Source: Sternotherus odoratus (lineage: Eukaryota > Chordata > Testudines > Kinosternidae). Taken from it: a stretch of 64,000 bases of DNA. The notes beneath the pieces are model-generated. The model made no database searches, was not told the origin of the DNA, and worked only from the letters and a program-made list of their open reading frames with translations. This document shows positions 31,150 through 41,880 of this stretch, in pieces (the first letter of the stretch is position 1; every line of letters begins with the position of its first letter). The position numbers and the translations under genes were made by a program. The DNA lies in NCBI GenBank assembly GCA_032164245.1, contig JAVMKO010000006.1, forward strand, positions 5,099,001 through 5,163,000, in the 5' to 3' direction.

Positions 31150-32989
31150 TATTTGAATGTTGACCTATTCTGATTAGTTTTTACCATTTTTACAATTTGA
31201 CTACAAAATCCTATGTAATTAGGAAAGGAGATTTCGTAGTGAATGTATATTTTAGAAGAAAATATATTATGATTGAGTATAGTAGTTGAGCCATATTTTC
31301 CTATTTTCTTCAACTAAGGAGACATCTGATATTAGCCACAAAAAAAAAAAAAAAAAAAAGTGAAGAAGTGGAAATGTAAATTGTCCAGGTATGTGGTCTT
31401 TATGTCAAAAGGGATTCCCCCACACAAGGAAATGGTTCAAATGATTAAACTGGTCCCAATGACTGTAAAATGTTCTTAGGTAAAGCATCCACTCCTTCCA
31501 CTTCTTAACTATAGCTGGATTTGCAGCTCTTATCCTGCAGAACAGGGGGCAGTTTCAAATATATCCTACCACAATGCGTATATTAATTACTTAGAATTTG
31601 TTATGACCCTCATCCTGCAAAGACTTATATGCATGCTTGACTTCAAGCACATGAATAGTCCCATTGAGTTCAATGGGATTACTCACATGCTTAAAGTTAT
31701 GCACATATATGAATCTTTGAAAGTTCAGGGCCTATAAGAGCTCTTTAGACCATCATTTGAACTGATCTGATCAAATCTGAAGATATCACCTCCAGGCTCC
31801 ACCTCCATCCTCCAGCTTTTATGACTGGAGTTCAGAAGTCTTGAACATCCTTTTAAAATTGGTTCTTTCACATACAGATTTATATTTTTCTGACAGGAGT
31901 TACAGTTAAGGATAGATAATATCATTTTGGAATTAATTATAAATCCTTAAAAGGCAGCTTTTTTCCATGAGTATCTGTATTAATTATACTAGGGACAATT
32001 CCCTCTCAGATCCACATGACAGTACTCAAGTCTGGTGTTCTGCTTCCCTATATGTGCAGAATTCACAATGACATCATTGAGAGATCTACATGCATAGAGG
32101 AATACTAAAGTACTATTCCTACTATACAGATGTGAGAGGAGAATTTTGCCCATTGACTTACAGAGGAAATAGGATCAAAACGTTTTGTGGCAATATGTAA
32201 TCCTTAATCCATTTGCTATAGTTTTGCCACTGCACATATGCTGCTGTCAATGTTTACAATCAGTGGAATGTTAAATGTACCTGGGGCGTTCAACAGCACA
32301 GCAAGTGCGCTTTATAGGAATGTTCCTAGGGAACATTTAGCACTATGAGAAGTCAAAATGATTAATTTCAGACTGTATGCAGCAGTGGAAAATTTATGTT
32401 AATTATCTTAATACAAATAATTTTGTTGTTATTATACTTAGGTAAATGTTCTTATGTAAAGAAGTTAGTATAAAAAAAGAGGTAAAATACCAGTAATTTT
32501 TTTTATGGAGACTGTGTTCAGATTCAATTATAGATATTATCAAAAGTGCCTTTAGCACCATGTTATATTTTCATTAATGTTTCAGAATATCTGCAGTTAC
32601 TTCTTTGTTTACTGTTATAAACTAGAATAAAAATGTGAGTTTTTGACAGACTACATTGTGTCAGTCATGATCACAGACTGCAAAATATTTTACAATTCTA
32701 TCATAGGTAACATGTTTCTGTTAAAATATGTTATTGTGCCACACTTTAAAGTACTATCTGTAATATTTATTTTCTAAAAACATAATATTTTAGGTCAAAA
32801 GCATCCTTACACTCCCATTGACATCTGTGTCCCCCATATTTTGAATTAGTTGTACCAGTATTTCACAATTTTCTTCCACCCACAACTTCTGACTTCTGTC
32901 TAAAACTTCACTAATTATTCCTCTTTGAGTGATTGCACATGTCATTCCACTGTAGGTGTGTGTGCACCTTGAAGTTTTTTCCCTTAGCA
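31150..32989. other. Intergenic sequence between KLHDC1 and the retroelement cluster
   Basis: AT-rich. It contains an A19 run near 31341 and a palindromic amniote repeat at 31612-31735 (gcatgcttgacttcaagcacatg ... cacatgcttaaagttatgcacat). No gene is seen. Confidence 0.5.
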
Positions 32990-33215
32990 CAGGGGTGGGC
33001 AAACGTTTTGGCCTGAGGGCCACATTGGGGTTAAAAATTGTGTGGAGGGCTGGGTAGGGAAGGCTGTGCCTCCCCAAACAGCCTGGCCCCGCCCCCTATC
33101 AGACTCCCACCGACTTCCTGCCCTCTGACTGCCCCCCTCAGATCTCCAGACCCATCCAGCTGCCTCCCCCCTCCACACTCCTTGTCCCCTGATCACTGTC
33201 CTCCAGTGACAGTTA
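32990..33215. mobile_element. hAT-type element, 5' part
   Basis: It starts cacaggggtgggcaaacgttttggcc, the terminus of the hAT family present at 1, 1610 and 34120. The right part is missing. Confidence 0.7.
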
Positions 33216-34111
33216 ATGCTGCAGCTACAGTCTTTGTTTCTTCATATCTTCCCTCCTTTAGTATAAATAGTACCGGTAGGGTTTGTTCTTCGAGTGCTTG
33301 CTCATGTCCATTCCCAGATGTGTGTGTGCGTTCCGCGCATGCCCGGTCCGGAAAGCTTTTCCCCAGCGGTACCCGTAGGATCGGCAGGGGTGACCCCTGG
33401 AGTGGCGCCCTTATGGCCATGCATATATGCCCCTGCCGACCCTCCCCCCGCTCAGTTCCTTCTTTCCGTCCTTGGCGGTCGCTGGAACAGCTTTCTCTCT
33501 CTCTCTGAGATTAGCGGTATCGCAGTTGCAGTTAGTTAGGTAGTTAGTGTTGATAGTTCTTTATTGTCGTAGTTGTATAGTTAGACGGATAGGGGCATCA
33601 GGTTTAAACTTGCAAAGACTAGACTGATTAGATCTCTTATGCCTGGGGCATCAGAATTTTAAACTTGCAAAGGCTAGGCTGATTAGACCTCTTCTGCCTG
33701 GGAGGTCAGGTCTTTAAGCTTGCAGGCTGTGGGAAGCACTCCTGTTTTTAGTCTTGTACAGAATATCTGTAAATAGCTTCAGGAATAAATTTAGAATACT
33801 ATCTTTTTTAGTGTATGACTACCATTGGCTTGGTTGGGTTCCAGGTTTGGTACCAGACTGATGCCCCATTCACATGGCTTCAAGGCCTGTCCATCATGTA
33901 ACAGATCTCTGCCAGTGAGCCAGACAAACTCCATCTGTCTTAGTGTCTGGGAAGACGCATGTGACAACCACCACACATGTAGAGGGGTCAAACCCTTTTT
34001 GAAAAAGGTCACAAAGTTGCCAGATTCAAGTACGTGCTCATGGAGTCTGCACTTCATCCACTGTCAGAATGAGTACCGAGAAGTCTGAGTCTGTTAGGTC
34101 TGTTCCTTATG
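33216..34111 (+). mobile_element. DIRS-type fragment: terminal repeat and gag
   Basis: The text gtttgttcttcgagtgcttgctcatgtcc is a DIRS-type terminal sequence. A gag-like reading at 33825-34088 has a Cys/His pattern (FKACPSCNRSLPVSQ, then a second Cys/His stretch). Two diverged copies of a motif with tttaaacttgcaaag lie at 33600-33720. Confidence 0.55.
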
Positions 34112-34119
34112 TTCTAATA

Positions 34120-34761
34120 CAGAGGTGGGCAAAGTAGGGCCTGTGAGTCACATCTGGCCTGTGGGACCATCCTGCCCGGCTCTTGAGCTCCCAGGCGGAG
34201 AGGCTAGCCCCCGCCCCTCCTCTGCTGTCCCCTCTCCCCCGCCCAGGGACATGCTGCAGGGGAAGCACAGCTGGCTCCAGCTGGCAGTGCAGCTTACAGT
34301 CCTGTCACTCTGAGCGACATAGTAAGGGGGTGGGGAGCAAGGAGTTGGATAAGGGACAGGGGGAAGAGAGCAGGGAGTGAATAGATGGGACAGAAGTTCG
34401 GGGGGGGCAGTCAGGGGTTGAGGAATGAGGGTTGGATAGGCGTGGAAGTCCTGAGGGAAGCCCTGTCAGAGGGCGAGGATGTGGATGGGGTCATGGCAGT
34501 AAGGGGAAAGGGAGCGGGGGGGGAGGAGGGGTTGGATAGGCGGTGGGGTCCCACAGAGGCAGTTGGGGGGTCCTAGGAGGGGACAGTCAGAGGACAAGGA
34601 GCAGGGGTTAGATGGGTCGGAGCTCCGGAGGGGGTCTGTCAGGAGGTGGGAAGGGGCAGAGGGCCAGGCTGTTTGGGGAGGCACAGCCTTCCCTACCCAG
34701 CCCTCCTTAGAGTTTCACAACCCCGATGTGGCCCTCGGGCCAAAAAGTTTGCACACCCCTG
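34120..34761. mobile_element. Complete hAT MITE with 8-bp duplication
   Basis: A 642-bp element starts CAGAGGTGGGCAAAG and ends ggccaaaaagtttgcacacccctg. TTCTAATA flanks it at 34112-34119 and 34762-34769. The G-rich interior gives spurious open frames. Confidence 0.85.
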
Positions 34762-34946
34762 TTCTAATAGAATCCTAAGAAGAGACTGTGTTAAGTCTCG
34801 TAAAGTCTGGGTATCAGACTCTCCAAGAAGAAAGCACCAAGTGTTTATAAGGACTCAGTGGGGCACTCACAAAAGCTGTACACACGAGAGCAATCTGTGA
34901 GCCAAATTTTTTTCAGATATCTGGAAACAGGAAGGATGGTTGGCTC

Positions 34947-35359
34947 TGTTGAGTCTGAACTATTGATTAAGCTTAATCTTATCTCAGACTTGATGTCTGT
35001 CTGAACTTTTAATCAAAGCTCTGACCTGCAAACTACTCATGACACCCCCCCTTAAGTAGCCATCTCCCCTTATCTTTTGGAATTTACATTTTTTGTTTTA
35101 TCCTGTAGAATCTTGATTGATTATGCATGACCATTATGATCTGTAAATCACTTTGTTTACTTCTGTGTATAAATATTGATGCTCACCCCTAGTAAATTTG
35201 CCACACTACTCTGAAGCTTGGAGCTAAGGATAGTGTGAGCCCATTGATCAATGAATTAATGTCTGTGTAAGTGGTCTCTGACAGTTTGTGGGCCCAAACC
35301 AACTCCGCACGAATCTCGGGTGCTGGAGAGGTGAGTAGGGACTTGCTTTTTACCTAACA
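34947..35359 (+). repeat. 5' LTR of the endogenous retrovirus
   Basis: It starts TGTTGAGTC and ends TACCTAACA. It has a TATAAATA box near 35167 and a consensus splice donor (gagag/gtgagtag) at 35331. It differs from the 3' LTR at two positions, both T here against C there. Confidence 0.95.
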
Positions 35360-35362
35360 ATA

Positions 35363-35380
35363 TGGGGGCTCGTCCGGGAT
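35363..35380 (+). other. tRNA-Pro primer binding site
   Basis: TGGGGGCTCGTCCGGGAT, three bases after the 5' LTR, equals the 18-nt primer site complementary to the 3' end of tRNA-Pro used by murine leukaemia virus-type elements. Confidence 0.93.
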
Positions 35381-35532
35381 TCCTTCTGATGCGGTGCCTC
35401 TGTCCAGTGGTCAGATCACTCATATACAAATTGGCAGGCGCCACGGGAGATTTCTCCCAGCCAATTCAATATTGAGGGGTCGTGTACTGGACAGCAGGGT
35501 AAACGCCAGTTGGAGGGCTCCTGTCAGACACC

Positions 35533-36770
35533 ATGGGTCAAGGGACTAGTGTCCCTTTTCAGAACTTTTTTAAGCATTAGGAATAAGTTGTGTTATGAAG
35601 AAAAACTCCCAGTACAGACAGGAATGTCTAAGAAGTTGTACACGCTGTGTGTAAGGAATTAGACTGGGAATACCGCGGTATGGGCCAACCTGGAGAAAAG
35701 GTTGCCTTTGTATGGTTCTTTCGAGCAGGCTGCTTTAAAGAGAAGTAGAGGGCCAGATCAAAAAAACCATCCGGGACAGTTAAGTTACTGATTTTGTTTG
35801 AACTCTGCAGCAGAGCTGTGGAAATCTTTAAAGATTATGACAGTCAGGTATTCTCCCAAGAGTGAACCCCCTCCATGTTATTTCAATAAAGGGTGTAAAC
35901 CATGGCGTGTTTTGACCCGCCAGTTGGTCCCCACTGCACCTGCCCCTACTCCTCCGCAGGGGGACTCTCCAGGGAGCAGAAGGGAATCTGCAGGACTCAG
36001 GATCTAAATCTGTGCAGAGGGTAAGAAGGAAAATGGTACGGGAAAAAACCTCGGAAGAAATAATCACTTGGCATTAGGCCAAAAAGAAAATCCCAAGCTG
36101 TGTGTCTAGGGTAGGAAAGTGTGTGTCTGTATCTTCCTTGTCTGTCTTTTTTTTAGTCTGTTTTTCGGCTTGTAATAGTTAAATGCAGTAGTGCCAGAGT
36201 TAGTTATAGATTTAAATAGTTCTAAGTTTGTAACTGCAGGGGAAAAATAATAGCTATAACCCTTTGTCCAGTAAGTTTGTAAGTTTGCCTAAGAAGAGAT
36301 TTTGTAAAGATCTGTCTGATGGGCCAAAGATAATCATGAATGTGAATAAATCCTAGTAAGAATTTGTTGTTGCTCAAGAAGCTGTTCCTTAGAAGCCCTA
36401 GAGTGAAAAGAACAAAGACAAAATTTCTGTGGGTAGTGAAGTGTTGCCTAGGAAAGTTCCTAAAGGAAAACAGGTAAACAGTTTAATGCAGTTAAAGTGT
36501 AAAAGTGATTTGATCAAAAAGGGTTTCAGCTCTTAACAGCTTGAAATTGTCTGTAGTAAATGCAACTCAAAAATTGTTTTCAGTACAAACAGACTGGTCA
36601 CTTTAAATGTGAATGTCCCTGGAGACGTTACACCGGGAACAAAATGCATCCCTGCACCACCAGCTCCTTAGAAAGACAAGGTTGTTCAAAGAAAAATGTC
36701 CATGCTAATTCTGCAGGTAAACAAGGTCTGTGTCCCAAGTTAAAAAAATAGTACAAATCTCACCTCTAGA
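35533..36770 (+). pseudogene. gag remnant of the retrovirus
   Basis: A Met-Gly-Gln start (myristoylation-type matrix) at 35533 is closed by a stop after about 15 codons. Scattered fragments follow in several frames. A nucleocapsid zinc knuckle is visible at 36575-36616 with spacing CX2(Y)X4HX4C, where the second Cys is Tyr. The capsid region is not recognisable. It is clearly non-functional. Confidence 0.65.
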
Positions 36771-38003
36771 GTCTAGACACTTTGAATGTGATTTGTAGTC
36801 TCTTACAGAATCTAACATCTGATCCCCTGTGAAAGCAAAAGTAAGTAAAGAAAGAACAAAACTTTGAAACTAGCTTATTAGTAAAAATAAATGGTATCCC
36901 TTTTAAAACTAGCCCCTGGGCTTACTTCTCTGTCTGTGAAAATGCAAATTACTTATCTGTTAAACAAGACAGCCCTTCAGGGCAAGCAAATTTAATTTTG
37001 TTAAATAAAACCTCAAAGTAACCCTAATAAACCGAAATTCTAATAGTGTTGACCCAAAAGCATAGAAAAAATAGTAAAGAAAAATAATTTTAGTAAAAAT
37101 AAGAAAATGTTTTAATGTCTTTAAAATGTCTGTAACTAAATCCTCATAATAAGTAATCCAAGCACAGAGATTAGTTTGCAAGTATGCAGCTATGCATGGT
37201 TTAGCTATATTTGTTTGTAATGCTAATGGTGTTTCAGATCAGTGTGTGTTACCAAAAAAAAAAAAAAGTTAACAGTAAAAGATTCTGGTAAAAATAATTG
37301 TGTCCTTTTAAGTTGTAACTAGCTTTAAATCCAAAAAAGCAAGCCAGAAAACATCTGTGTTCATGCAAATTACCTAATTAATAAAAAGTAACTGAAACCT
37401 GGTTTGCCTAAAAAACCAAAAGAAAATAATAACTGATTCCCTTAAAGTAAAGATATAAAAGGTTCAAAGAAAGCTGATGCCAGCTGACAAACTATGCACT
37501 TACTGGCACAATAAAAATTGTATTTTATGTTCTATGTTTGTCTTAAAATGTTTTGTCAATGTGGCCAAAACTGTGTTTGTGATAAATTATACATAAGGCA
37601 ATATACTGCAGAATTGAAATATAGATATTTGTTTATTCAATTTGTAATATAAAATTGTTTTTACAATGTTAAGGTTTAAATATACTTGTTATAATTTCAC
37701 TAGCTTGAACAATGTGAACAATAATTTTCAATTGAAATTAAATACCAATAGACTTTGGAAGCATTAACATAACAAGTTAACTCACTCCTCAAATTGCACA
37801 TGGAATTCTTCTGGCTACCCCCAGATTTCTAGCCAGAGGGCGAGGGAGGGAAGAAGCTATTAGACACCAGAGGTACCAAGTGGCCTCAACAGTTAGTATG
37901 CTTGTCCTGTTCTGTTACTCCAAAGCTCTGTAATTCAGTTATTTTTATTATAAAAGTGTATGTAAAACTAAAGTACTGTATAAAAACAATGTAAGATAAA
38001 GAA

Positions 38004-38044
<41 letters not shown>

Positions 38045-38599
38045 AGAGAGAGAGAGAGAAAAAGAGAGAAAGAGAGAGAAAAAAGGGCTAAAATGCCCAC
38101 TCAGTTGTAAAGTTTGTAACACTGCCAAGTATTAATGAAATGTGTTAGGTTTTTTGTTGTTACTCACAGGTAAAGAACACATTACCTAAAGATCCTAAAC
38201 AGCCTTGCTACATCTTGGGACTAATGTAAAAAGATTTGCCTGTCATATCAGCAACTCAAACAAAAGGAGTCACAAAGTCCATCCAGAACCTGGCCCTGAG
38301 CTGTCTTTCTTTTTAAGAAGCCTCAAATTAACTTTTCTGAACTGCCATCCTGTATATAGCATTTCATACCAAAAGAGCAAATGCTTAGACTGTGGACAAA
38401 TATCTCTTAAATGATTTTATCCCTAAGTATAGGTACCCAAGATAACAGACTTAAACCGTGAGTCTCATTTTACAGAAACAGCTTTTCAGCAAGTTATGAG
38501 TGCCTTGAAAGTTCAGTAGAAGTGCCACACACCTTGGCACCTGCAATCTAATAGCCAGGTTAAAAGGACAAATATGCAAAGACACTGGTCTTAACTGGA
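36771..38599 (+). other. Non-coding interior of the retrovirus
   Basis: A-rich sequence without recognisable retroviral proteins, including a (GT)n/(GA)n microsatellite at 38008-38085. It stands where pol would be. Confidence 0.5.
38008..38085. repeat. (GT)n(GA)n microsatellite
   Basis: About 18 GT units are followed by GA-rich repeats. Confidence 0.9.
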
Positions 38600-38980
38600 T
38601 AAATGCATTACTCCTTGTGCTGCACAATCTCCATGACACTCCTAGAAGTCAAGTTATCACCTTTTGAACTACTTTTTGGCAGGCCTTCCTCAGTTTACCT
38701 AGTCAAATATTACATGACTGCTGATTTGGTGCTTAAAAAAGCAGGACTAACTTCTTTTGTTTTACAGCTCCAGAGACAGACTAACTCTCTCCACAGATAT
38801 GAGACTGCTTTTAAATGTAAAAGCACACCCAATAAAACCTGGTTCTTGAGTCTTTGTTAAAGCCTACAAGGAAGTTCTGCTCCAGCCCCTGTGAAAAGGA
38901 CCATACCGAGTGCCTTGGCCACCCCAACCATCATCAAGGTGGCAGAAAAGGAAGCCTGAATTCACCACACCTGATGCAAG
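38600..38980 (+). pseudogene. pol remnant: integrase C-terminus
   Basis: The reading LSPFELLFGRP (near 38654) and, in other frames, KGPY and AW-equivalent/IH fragments near 38890-38970 match the C-terminal part of gammaretroviral integrases. Protease and reverse transcriptase are missing, which explains the short interior. Confidence 0.65.
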
Positions 38981-39839
38981 CATGCCCTTTTCCCAGATGA
39001 CAACGAGGCAACTGAGGCCTCCACCCTCAACGGACCAGGATAAGAAGTAGACGACAGCGGGGCAAACCCAAGCCCTAGCAACTGGAGAAGGGACGAAGAA
39101 GAACCCTGAAGAAAAGTGGCTAGCGAAGACCGTGCCGGGTCTCAGCCTGAAGATAAAATTCAAAAGGACTTAATGTTTATCAAATTAAAGTATTAATCAA
39201 TTTTAAGTTATTAATCTTAATATTAAGCAAGATTTATTTCATGAGTATAATGTTTTTTATTAGATATTTCCAGAAAGTCAAAACCTCTATTTTGAAAAAT
39301 AGAAGTGATTGTTAAGTGTGTACTTAGTTCTTAGTAGATGCAGGATGGAAACTCCTCTGTGTACCTATCCCTCTGATTACTGTTATCATGACTTGAATGC
39401 TACCAAAATAGAGATCTGGTCCAGCATAATCTAACATAGGACCAAACAAGAATAAGAAAACAAACAAGTATTTCATAGTAGCTAACAAAAGAGTAAATGC
39501 AAAATCTACTTCAAATATCAGTGCCTCTGCATAATGCTGACTCGTGTTGAGTCTTTTTAATAAAAGTCACTTAGCATTTTTTGTGACAAGTAACTCCTGG
39601 TTAGATAAAAATAAAGCTTCCACCAGTAAATTAGCACTTTTGGAACATGATATTAAGTATGTAAAGCTACAGTCTATTATGTATTGCCCTCCAACTAGAC
39701 GGGTTCATACTTAGCTTAACTCAAATTTGCTCCCAAGCTTCAATGTTCAGAATGTTTGTTTAAAAGACAAACCAAGCAGTTAATCTCAGTGAGAGTCTAT
39801 CCTGAAACAAGTGGGCAAGTCAAAATGGCCTGAAACATA

Positions 39840-40260
39840 ATGTTAGCTGCCCAAGGAAGAATATATGCTCTCATAAATGAGAAATGCTATGTCTTTGCAA
39901 ATAATATCTACCTCAACACCCCAATACTGGGTGTGCCTAAACTGAATAGGTGCATAATTTAAAAACTAAAAGTAATTTGCTTTTAAAATATAAAAGAAAT
40001 TATCTTTAAAGAGGAGGGAATTGTGAAGAAATTATCTTTAAAGAGGAGGGAATTGTGAAGAATGTTTTTCTAACTTAAAAGCAACTGTATTATGAATGTT
40101 GTGTAGTATGATTTTAAATACAACGTGTTTTAATGGCACCTTTAGTAAAACTCTTAGTGAGTATTGTTGGGGCCATAGTAATCCTTATAATACTGTGTTG
40201 TTGTATTCAGTGTGTCCCCTCCCTCATAGACTCATGTAAGTCAGCTTTTTTTTTTTAGGC
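39840..40260 (+). pseudogene. env remnant: transmembrane subunit
   Basis: A short frame at 39840-39914 matches the immunosuppressive/CX6CC segment of retroviral transmembrane subunits, but two of its three Cys positions are Tyr. A hydrophobic membrane anchor ending in CCC is readable at 40142-40230. Between them are stops and a 32-bp tandem duplication. Confidence 0.6.
39996..40059 (+). repeat. 32-bp tandem duplication with purine tract
   Basis: Two identical copies of a 32-bp unit containing aaagaggagggaattgtgaa, inside the env remnant. Confidence 0.9.
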
Positions 40261-40371
40261 CCTACTCTTTTCGAATTGGCACAAGCTGAAGTTGCCAAGC
40301 TGCCCTTAGCTCCTTAAACTAAGATGTAGCTTTTTGATAAATAACTTATACCAAAGCTACAAATGGGGGAA

Positions 40372-40784
40372 TGTTGAGTCTGAACTATTGATTAAGCTTA
40401 ATCTTATCCCAGACTTGATGTCTGTCTGAACTTTTAATCAAAGCTCTGACCTGCAAACTACTCATGACACCCCCCCTTAAGTAGCCATCTCCCCTTATCT
40501 TTTGGAATTTACATTTTCTGTTTTATCCTGTAGAATCTTGATTGATTATGCATGACCATTATGATCTGTAAATCACTTTGTTTACTTCTGTGTATAAATA
40601 TTGATGCTCACCCCTAGTAAATTTGCCACACTACTCTGAAGCTTGGAGCTAAGGATAGTGTGAGCCCATTGATCAATGAATTAATGTCTGTGTAAGTGGT
40701 CTCTGACAGTTTGTGGGCCCAAACCAACTCCGCACGAATCTCGGGTGCTGGAGAGGTGAGTAGGGACTTGCTTTTTACCTAACA
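40372..40784 (+). repeat. 3' LTR of the endogenous retrovirus
   Basis: It is preceded by the purine tract aaatgggggaa. It is 413 bp, with a TATAAATA box near 40592 and a splice donor (gagag/gtgagtag) at 40756. It ends about 460 bp before the first KLHDC2 splice donor. Confidence 0.95.
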
Positions 40785-40859
40785 GCTCCAGAACCCATGA
40801 AGGATCCATTCAGATCAATTCCTGAAGGATCAGTGCCCCCGGGACCAGAGCCTGGGGGA

Positions 40860-41750
40860 GCCAACAGGGGCGTGTCTGACAAAACCCGGGGCTCTCACTG
40901 CGCGGGCAGCCCGGCTTTGTACAGCGCCGAGCGCAGCAAGAGGATCAGCCTCAGAACGAGCCACGCTGCTGGAGGACGATCCACGGGGGGCCGCGCGGAC
41001 TGGGGGCGTGGCCAGGGCACAGTCAAGCTCCTCCCCCGCGGCCAGCCCGCATCGCTGGGGCAAAGCCAACGCCTGCCCCGCCCACCGCGGGTTTTCCCGC
41101 GGGCGGGGGGGGGAAAGCTGCGCGCGCGCGCGCGCGCCGGTCTCTGAGGGCGGAGTCGGCGCTGGGCGCGGAGGCTGCCGGGAGCGGAAATGGGCCGCGG
41201 CGGATGTTGACGGTGGTGACCCACCACAGGCTGGGTGGGCCGCTGAGGTGAGTCAGGGGGGTGGCGCGAGCCGCCTGCTCCCGCCCCGCGGCGGCGCTGG
41301 GGGAGGGGCTGGGCCGAGGGGTGCGGCGGGTTCAGTGCCCGGGGGCGGGGGCTGCAGTACTGAGCGCGGGCGGTGGGGACGGGGACCGGGGGGGGCCGGC
41401 CTGTCAGTGAGGAGCCCCCCCCCCCCCCCCGTATCTCCGCCTTTGGCCTTGTCTCCACCAGGGTCCGGTTTGCCCCCCCGCCCCCCCCGGCTGGTATAGA
41501 CGCGCTGTGTCGGGGGGAGGGGGAGGAGGGCGCAAGAGTCCCTGAGCGAGGCCTTTCCGTCCCGCGGTGCGTGCGCGTCCCCGCCGCGGGGACTCCTGCT
41601 CCAGGGGAAACTCCCCCCCCCCCCCCCCGGGGCTCGCTCCTGCTCCCCCCTCTCCCCTCGGTGGCGTGTCTCTGCGGTGATTGACCGTCCCCCGTGTCTT
41701 GTAGGGACACGGCCCTGTGTCAAAATGGCCGATGAGAACGAAGAGCTGCA
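40860..41750 (+). promoter_or_regulatory. KLHDC2: CpG-island promoter of KLHDC2
   Basis: This block is very GC-rich and CpG-dense, unlike the AT-rich surroundings, and includes an 18-nt CG run near 41124 and several G and C homopolymers of 8-16 bases. It overlaps the presumed first exon and the start codon of KLHDC2. No clear TATA box is seen, as expected for a housekeeping CpG-island promoter. The transcription start cannot be placed exactly. Confidence 0.8.
41190..41247 (+). other. KLHDC2: Probable non-coding first exon of KLHDC2
   Basis: A strong donor (CTGAG/gtgagt) lies at 41248 in the CpG island, and an acceptor (gtcttgtag) ends at 41703, just before the start codon. This suggests a 5' UTR exon ending at 41247. 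The 5' border given is a guess. Confidence 0.5.
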
Positions 41751-41880
41751 GGCGGACGAAGAGCTCCCGGCTCCAGCTGAGGACAACTTCGAGCCGCTGG
41801 AGAACAGCAGCCCCGCGGAGCGCAGTGGGCACGTCGCAGTCACGGATGGGCGCTGCATGTTCGTTTGGGGAGGCTATAAG
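41725..41880 (+). CDS. KLHDC2: KLHDC2 coding exon 1
   Basis: The start ATG lies in the context caaaATGG. The exon has 52 codons, ends in phase 0 at CMFVWGGYK, and its donor is gtaccg. Confidence 0.95.

Larger units (their letters stand above)
34947..40784 (+). mobile_element. Class I endogenous retrovirus, complete ends, decayed interior
   Basis: A 5,838-bp provirus with two 413-bp LTRs and GCTC duplicated on both sides (34943-34946 and 40785-40788). It has a tRNA-Pro primer site and a polypurine tract. The interior (5,012 bp) is shorter than a typical gammaretrovirus and holds only fragments: an MA start at 35533, a damaged zinc knuckle near 36575, the integrase C-terminus near 38650-38975 and an envelope transmembrane remnant at 39840-40240. 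Stops and frameshifts are everywhere, so it cannot encode working proteins. It lies in the same sense as KLHDC2. Confidence 0.9.

Noticed and set aside
33038..33508. 156-codon plus-strand open frame
   Set aside because: It runs across a hAT fragment and a DIRS terminal repeat, with Pro/Ser/Cys-rich composition and no domain.
34125..34900. Multiple Gly- or Pro-rich open frames
   Set aside because: All lie within the G-rich hAT MITE at 34120-34761 or its edge.
38008..38085. CRISPR-like or satellite array
   Set aside because: It is a simple GT/GA microsatellite.
35360..40371. An intact retroviral gene
   Set aside because: No frame longer than about 100 codons exists; recognised fragments are short and in different frames.
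40797..41860. Several long overlapping open frames on both strands (100-270 codons)
   Set aside because: They coincide with the CpG island; low stop frequency is expected there. Only the KLHDC2 start exon is supported.
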